The position numbers and the translations under genes are program-made. A stretch of DNA of 11,621 bases from an uncultured Myxococcales bacterium (GTDB lineage: Bacteria > Myxococcota_A > UBA9042): positions 1 to 11,621 of the forward strand of contig CAIXAA010000399.1 of NCBI GenBank assembly GCA_903917305.1. Reading direction: 5' to 3'. Positions 8,554 through 11,621 of the stretch are shown piece by piece. Below the pieces are notes generated by a model. It did not search any database. It had not been told where the DNA came from and saw nothing but the letters and a program-made list of their open reading frames with translations. Numbering within the stretch: the stretch's first letter is position 1; the number at the start of each line of letters is the position of its first letter.

Positions 8554-9955
8554 AGCGCATCGTCTTGGCGCGCTCGATGACTTCTTCGACGGTGCCGACC
8601 ATGTAGAAGGCCTGCTCCGGCAGATCGTCCAGCTCGCCATCCGCGATCATCTTGAAACCCTTGATGGTATCCGCCAGCTTGACGTACTTGCCCGGCGTGC
8701 CGGTGAACGTCTCCGCCACGTGGAAGGGCTGGCTGAGGAACTTCTGGATGCGGCGCGCGCGGGCCACCGTCAGCTTCTGCTCCTCGCTCAACTCCTCCAT
8801 GCCGAGAATCGCAATGATGTCTTGCAGATCCTTGTACTCCTGGAGGATCGACTGGACGCGGCGGGCGACCGCGTAGTGCTCCTCGCCGACGACCTGCGGG
8901 TCGAGGATGCGGCTCGTCGAGTCGAGAGGGTCCACCGCGGGGTAGATGCCCAGCTCGGAGATCGCGCGGCTGAGCACCGTCGTCGCGTCCAAGTGCGAGA
9001 ACGCGGTGGCCGGCGCCGGGTCGGTCAAGTCGTCCGCGGGCACGTAGATGGCCTGCACCGAGGTGATCGAGCCGTCGCGCGTCGAGGTGATGCGCTCCTG
9101 CAGACCGCCCATTTCCGTCGCCAGCGTCGGCTGGTAGCCCACCGCGGAGGGAATACGGCCAAGCAATGCGGACACTTCCGAACCCGCCTGGGTGAAACGG
9201 AAGATGTTGTCGATGAACAGCAGCACGTCCTGGTGCTTCTCATCGCGGAAGTACTCCGCAACGGTCAGCGCCGAGATGCCGACGCGGGCGCGCGCACCCG
9301 GCGGCTCGTTCATCTGGCCGTAGACCAGCGCCGTCTTGGCGAGCACGCCGGACTCCTTCATTTCCATCCACAAGTCGTTGCCTTCGCGGGTACGCTCGCC
9401 GACGCCGCCGAAGACCGACACGCCGCCATGCTCCTTGGCGAGGTTGTGGATGAGTTCCATGATGAGCACGGTCTTGCCCACGCCCGCGCCGCCGAACAGG
9501 CCGATCTTGCCGCCGCGGCTGTAGGGCGCGAGCAGGTCGACGACCTTGATGCCGGTCTCGAACGCCTGGACTTCCGTGGACAAGTTCTCGAACTTCGGCG
9601 GCTCGCGGTGGATCGACCAACGCGTGTCGCACTCGACCGGACCGCACTCGTCCACCGGCTCGCCGATGACGTTCAGGATGCGGCCGAGCACGCCGTTGCC
9701 CACCGGCACCTTGATCGGCTCGCCCGTGTCGCGGACTTCCTGATCGCGGCGCAGACCGTCGGTCGTGTCCATCGCGACGCAGCGGCAGGACGATTCGCCC
9801 GTGTGCAGCGCGACTTCCACGGTCAGGTTCCACGGCTTGTCGTTGATCGCCGCGTTGGTCACCAGCAGCGCGGTGTTGATCGCCGGCAGCGAGCCGGCCG
9901 GGAACTCGACGTCGACGACAGGTCCGATGATCTGGATGATGCGTCCGTTGGCCAT
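8552..9955 (-). CDS. atpD: F1Fo ATP synthase beta subunit (catalytic)
   Basis: Catalytic subunit of F1, 467 residues, full length. The N-terminal beta-barrel (1-75) is followed by the nucleotide-binding domain. The P-loop GGAGVGKT is at 155-162, the catalytic Glu187 and Arg188 are in GGVGERTREGNDLW, and Walker B LLFIDN ends at Asp249-Asn250. VPADDLTDPAPAT (305-317), the adenine-pocket Tyr338 in YPAVDPLDS, and the stalk-contacting lever MEELSEEQ (386-393, the DELSEED region) follow. All key residues are intact, so an active enzyme is expected. Unusual are Cys57 and Cys59 in SSCRCVAMD, where many bacterial sequences have VRTIAMD, plus Cys104 and Cys109 in the crown-to-core linker. The start is supported by AGGAG at 9965-9969 (9-nt spacing). 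It follows atpG after 41 bp and precedes atpC. Confidence 0.98.
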   Translation of the reverse strand: MANGRIIQIIGPVVDVEFPAGSLPAINTALLVTNAAINDKPWNLTVEVALHTGESSCRCVAMDTTDGLRRDQEVRDTGEPIKVPVGNGVLGRILNVIGEPVDECGPVECDTRWSIHREPPKFENLSTEVQAFETGIKVVDLLAPYSRGGKIGLFGGAGVGKTVLIMELIHNLAKEHGGVSVFGGVGERTREGNDLWMEMKESGVLAKTALVYGQMNEPPGARARVGISALTVAEYFRDEKHQDVLLFIDNIFRFTQAGSEVSALLGRIPSAVGYQPTLATEMGGLQERITSTRDGSITSVQAIYVPADDLTDPAPATAFSHLDATTVLSRAISELGIYPAVDPLDSTSRILDPQVVGEEHYAVARRVQSILQEYKDLQDIIAILGMEELSEEQKLTVARARRIQKFLSQPFHVAETFTGTPGKYVKLADTIKGFKMIADGELDDLPEQAFYMVGTVEEVIERAKTMR

Positions 9956-9964
9956 AGCGCTTCT

Positions 9965-9969
9965 CTCCT
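9965..9969 (-). promoter_or_regulatory. atpD Shine-Dalgarno site
   Basis: AGGAG within a purine-rich run lies 9 nt before the atpD ATG, in the 41-bp atpG-atpD gap. It is among the strongest ribosome-binding sites in the window, which suits the three copies of beta in each F1. Confidence 0.6.
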
Positions 9970-9996
9970 CTGCGTTCCGTTTTTTGCCCCTGTGGG

Positions 9997-10875
9997 CTAG
10001 CCTTTCAGCGCCTCAGCGCCCGACGTGATTTCCATGAGTTCTGTCGTGATGATCGACTGCCGCGCCCGGTTGTAGGCCAGCGTGATGCGCGCCAGCAGCT
10101 CGCCCGCGTTCTTGGTCGCCGCATCCATGGACGTCATGCGCGCGCCCATCTCGGACGCCACGGACTCCAGAAGGCAGCGATAGATCTGCACATTCAGGTG
10201 CATCGGCAGCAAGGCGTCCAGCACCGCGGCCTTGGTCGGCTCGAACAGCGTGTCGGCGGTCGGCGCCGCCTGATCCGGGGACTCGTGCCCTTCGCTCGCC
10301 ATCACCGGCAGCAGCCGCTCCATCTTCACGTTCTGCATGATCGCCGAACGAAAGACGTTGTAGACCACGTACACTTCGTCGAAGTGCCCGTCGATGAACG
10401 CCGCGCCCACGTCGCGGCCGATGCCGCCCGCGCGCTCCAGGGTGACCTGGTTGAGGACGTCCGTGTAGACGTGGCCGACGTCGATCTTGCGCGCCTTGAA
10501 GTAGTCGCGCCCCTTCTTGCCGACGATGTGCAACTCAATGTGATCACGCTGGTCTTTGTGATCGCGCAACCACGCGAACGCCGCCTTGTTGACGTTCGAG
10601 TTGAAGGCGCCGGCAAGACCGCGGTCCGACGTCAGAATCAGCAGCAGCGTCCGCTTGGGCGGGCGCTGGGCCAGCAGCGGATGCGCTTCGGACTCCGTGC
10701 CGCGCCCCAGCTCGGCGATCATGTCGCCGACGCGCAGGGCGTAAGGCCGCATCTGCACGAGCCTTTCCTGCGCGCGACGCAGCTTGGCCGCCGCGACGAG
10801 CTTCATGGCGCGCGTGATCTTGCCGGTGCTCTTGACCGAGGCGATTCGACGCCGGATGGCTTTCAAACTTGGCAT
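9997..10875 (-). CDS. atpG: F1Fo ATP synthase gamma subunit (rotor shaft)
   Basis: Central rotor subunit of F1, 292 residues, close to the E. coli length. The N-terminal helix begins MPSLKAIRRRIASVKST and runs through KITRAMKLVAAAKLRRAQ (18-35). The Rossmann-like domain includes TSDRGLAGAFN (82-92). The C-terminal helix ends the protein with MTSMDAATKNA (247-257), AYNRARQSIITTEL (267-280) and MEITSGAEAL (281-290), the part that turns inside the alpha3beta3 ring. No redox-regulatory insertion of the chloroplast type is visible. The start follows a modest GAGG 4 nt upstream. It sits 42 bp after atpA and 41 bp before atpD on the same strand, as in the standard operon. Confidence 0.97.
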   Translation of the reverse strand: MPSLKAIRRRIASVKSTGKITRAMKLVAAAKLRRAQERLVQMRPYALRVGDMIAELGRGTESEAHPLLAQRPPKRTLLLILTSDRGLAGAFNSNVNKAAFAWLRDHKDQRDHIELHIVGKKGRDYFKARKIDVGHVYTDVLNQVTLERAGGIGRDVGAAFIDGHFDEVYVVYNVFRSAIMQNVKMERLLPVMASEGHESPDQAAPTADTLFEPTKAAVLDALLPMHLNVQIYRCLLESVASEMGARMTSMDAATKNAGELLARITLAYNRARQSIITTELMEITSGAEALKG

Positions 10876-10917
10876 GATGCCTCGACAACCTGAAAACGAA
10901 GATGCGCCAGCGGGATG

Positions 10918-11621
10918 CTAGACCTGGAACAGGCTCTTGAACTCGGTCAGCGCCGCGACCAGCGCCACGCGCAGCGGGTCATCCTTCTTCTTCAAGTCGG
11001 TCTTGTGCACGCCGATCTCGAGGTCCGCGAGCAGCTGCTGCTTGTGGGAGCGCAGCCACGCGAAGAGCTCGGTCTCGTAGCGGCGCAGCGCCGACACGGG
11101 CAGGTGATCGATGAAGCCCTCCGCCACCGTCGCCGCGAACAGCAGGATGACCTGGTTCGCCGCCGACAGCGGCTGGTACTGGCCTTGCTTCAAGAGCTCG
11201 GTCAGGCGCGCGCCCTGCGCCAGCGTGCGCTGGGTCGAGGCGTCGAGGTCCGCGGCGAACTGCGAGAACGCAGCCAGTTCACGGTATTGCGCGAGGCTCA
11301 GACGCAGCGGACCGGCCACCGCCTTCATCGCCTTGATCTGCGCCGCACCGCCCACGCGGGACACGGACAGACCGACGTTGATGGCGGGACGGATGCCCTT
11401 GAAGAACAGGTCGCTCTCCAAGAAGATCTGGCCGTCCGTGATCGAGATCACGTTGGTCGGGATGTACGCCGACACGTCGCCGGCCTGCGTCTCGATGATC
11501 GGCAGCGCCGTCAGCGAGCCCGCGCCTTCCTCGTCGCGCAGCTTGCAGGCGCGCTCGAGCAGGCGGCTGTGGAGGTAGAACACGTCGCCCGGGAACGCCT
11601 CGCGGCCCGGCGGGCGACGCA
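10918..11621 (-). CDS. atpA: F1Fo ATP synthase alpha subunit, C-terminal part (5' end outside window)
   Basis: The last ~234 residues of the alpha subunit, roughly the second half of the protein. The frame is open to the window edge, beginning RRPPGREAFPGDVFYLHSRLLERA, so the P-loop lies outside. Visible landmarks are ETQAGDVSAYIPTNVISITDGQ, GIRPAINVG, and LSVSRVGGAAQ, whose Arg (codon 11356-11358) is the arginine finger that reaches into the catalytic site on beta. The C-terminal helical bundle follows and ends FKSLFQV. The GTG at 11583 is internal, not a start. The gene leads atpG-atpD-atpC on the minus strand; atpH and the Fo genes are not in the window. Confidence 0.97.
   Translation of the reverse strand, partial: RRPPGREAFPGDVFYLHSRLLERACKLRDEEGAGSLTALPIIETQAGDVSAYIPTNVISITDGQIFLESDLFFKGIRPAINVGLSVSRVGGAAQIKAMKAVAGPLRLSLAQYRELAAFSQFAADLDASTQRTLAQGARLTELLKQGQYQPLSAANQVILLFAATVAEGFIDHLPVSALRRYETELFAWLRSHKQQLLADLEIGVHKTDLKKKDDPLRVALVAALTEFKSLFQV

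Noticed and set aside
9980..9999. Terminator between atpG and atpD
   Set aside because: In the transcribed direction the small GCCC/GGGC hairpin is followed by A residues, not U residues, so it does not fit an intrinsic terminator.
7823..10000. A 725-codon plus-strand open frame opposite the TPR lipoprotein, atpC and atpD genes
   Set aside because: It is a shadow of strongly conserved ATP synthase genes; the translation is His/Arg-rich without domain features.

Overview
The window is GC-rich, gene-dense chromosomal DNA from a Gram-negative bacterium. Two proteins carry lipobox signal peptides, and one looks like an outer-membrane beta-barrel ending in phenylalanine. High GC, large uncharacterised lipoproteins and the mix of families would fit a myxobacterium-like lineage (Myxococcota or another former deltaproteobacterium). 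That placement is an inference; there is no rRNA or other strong taxonomic marker. I see no tRNA, rRNA, insertion sequence, CRISPR array, phage gene or long repeat.

Left half, plus strand (2-5410): the C-terminal part of a KamA-type lysine 2,3-aminomutase (radical SAM/PLP enzyme); a predicted outer-membrane beta-barrel protein; a MeaB/ArgK-type GTPase that services a B12-dependent acyl-CoA mutase; and a 942-residue polytopic membrane protein with the Asp-Glu and His-Pro-Pro signature of GT-C (ArnT/PMT-like) glycosyltransferases. The last three are separated by only 14 and 19 bp and probably share a transcript. No methylmalonyl-CoA mutase gene is present in the window.

Right half, minus strand (11621-5414): the tail of an F1Fo ATP synthase operon in the usual order atpA (partial) - atpG - atpD - atpC. 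It is followed directly by a TPR lipoprotein whose start codon abuts the atpC stop codon, and then by a large uncharacterised lipoprotein after an 81-88 bp gap. The subunits have intact catalytic motifs: P-loop, catalytic Glu, and the alpha-subunit arginine finger. The two lipoprotein genes are the least understood part of the operon. The two transcription units converge with only 3 bp between the stop codons of the glycosyltransferase and the large lipoprotein.

Most of this is ordinary housekeeping sequence. I did not find a convincing new biological system. The best leads are the roughly 310-residue membrane extension ahead of the GT-C catalytic site, the two unknown lipoproteins behind the ATP synthase genes, and a KamA that appears to lack the zinc site of the clostridial enzyme.
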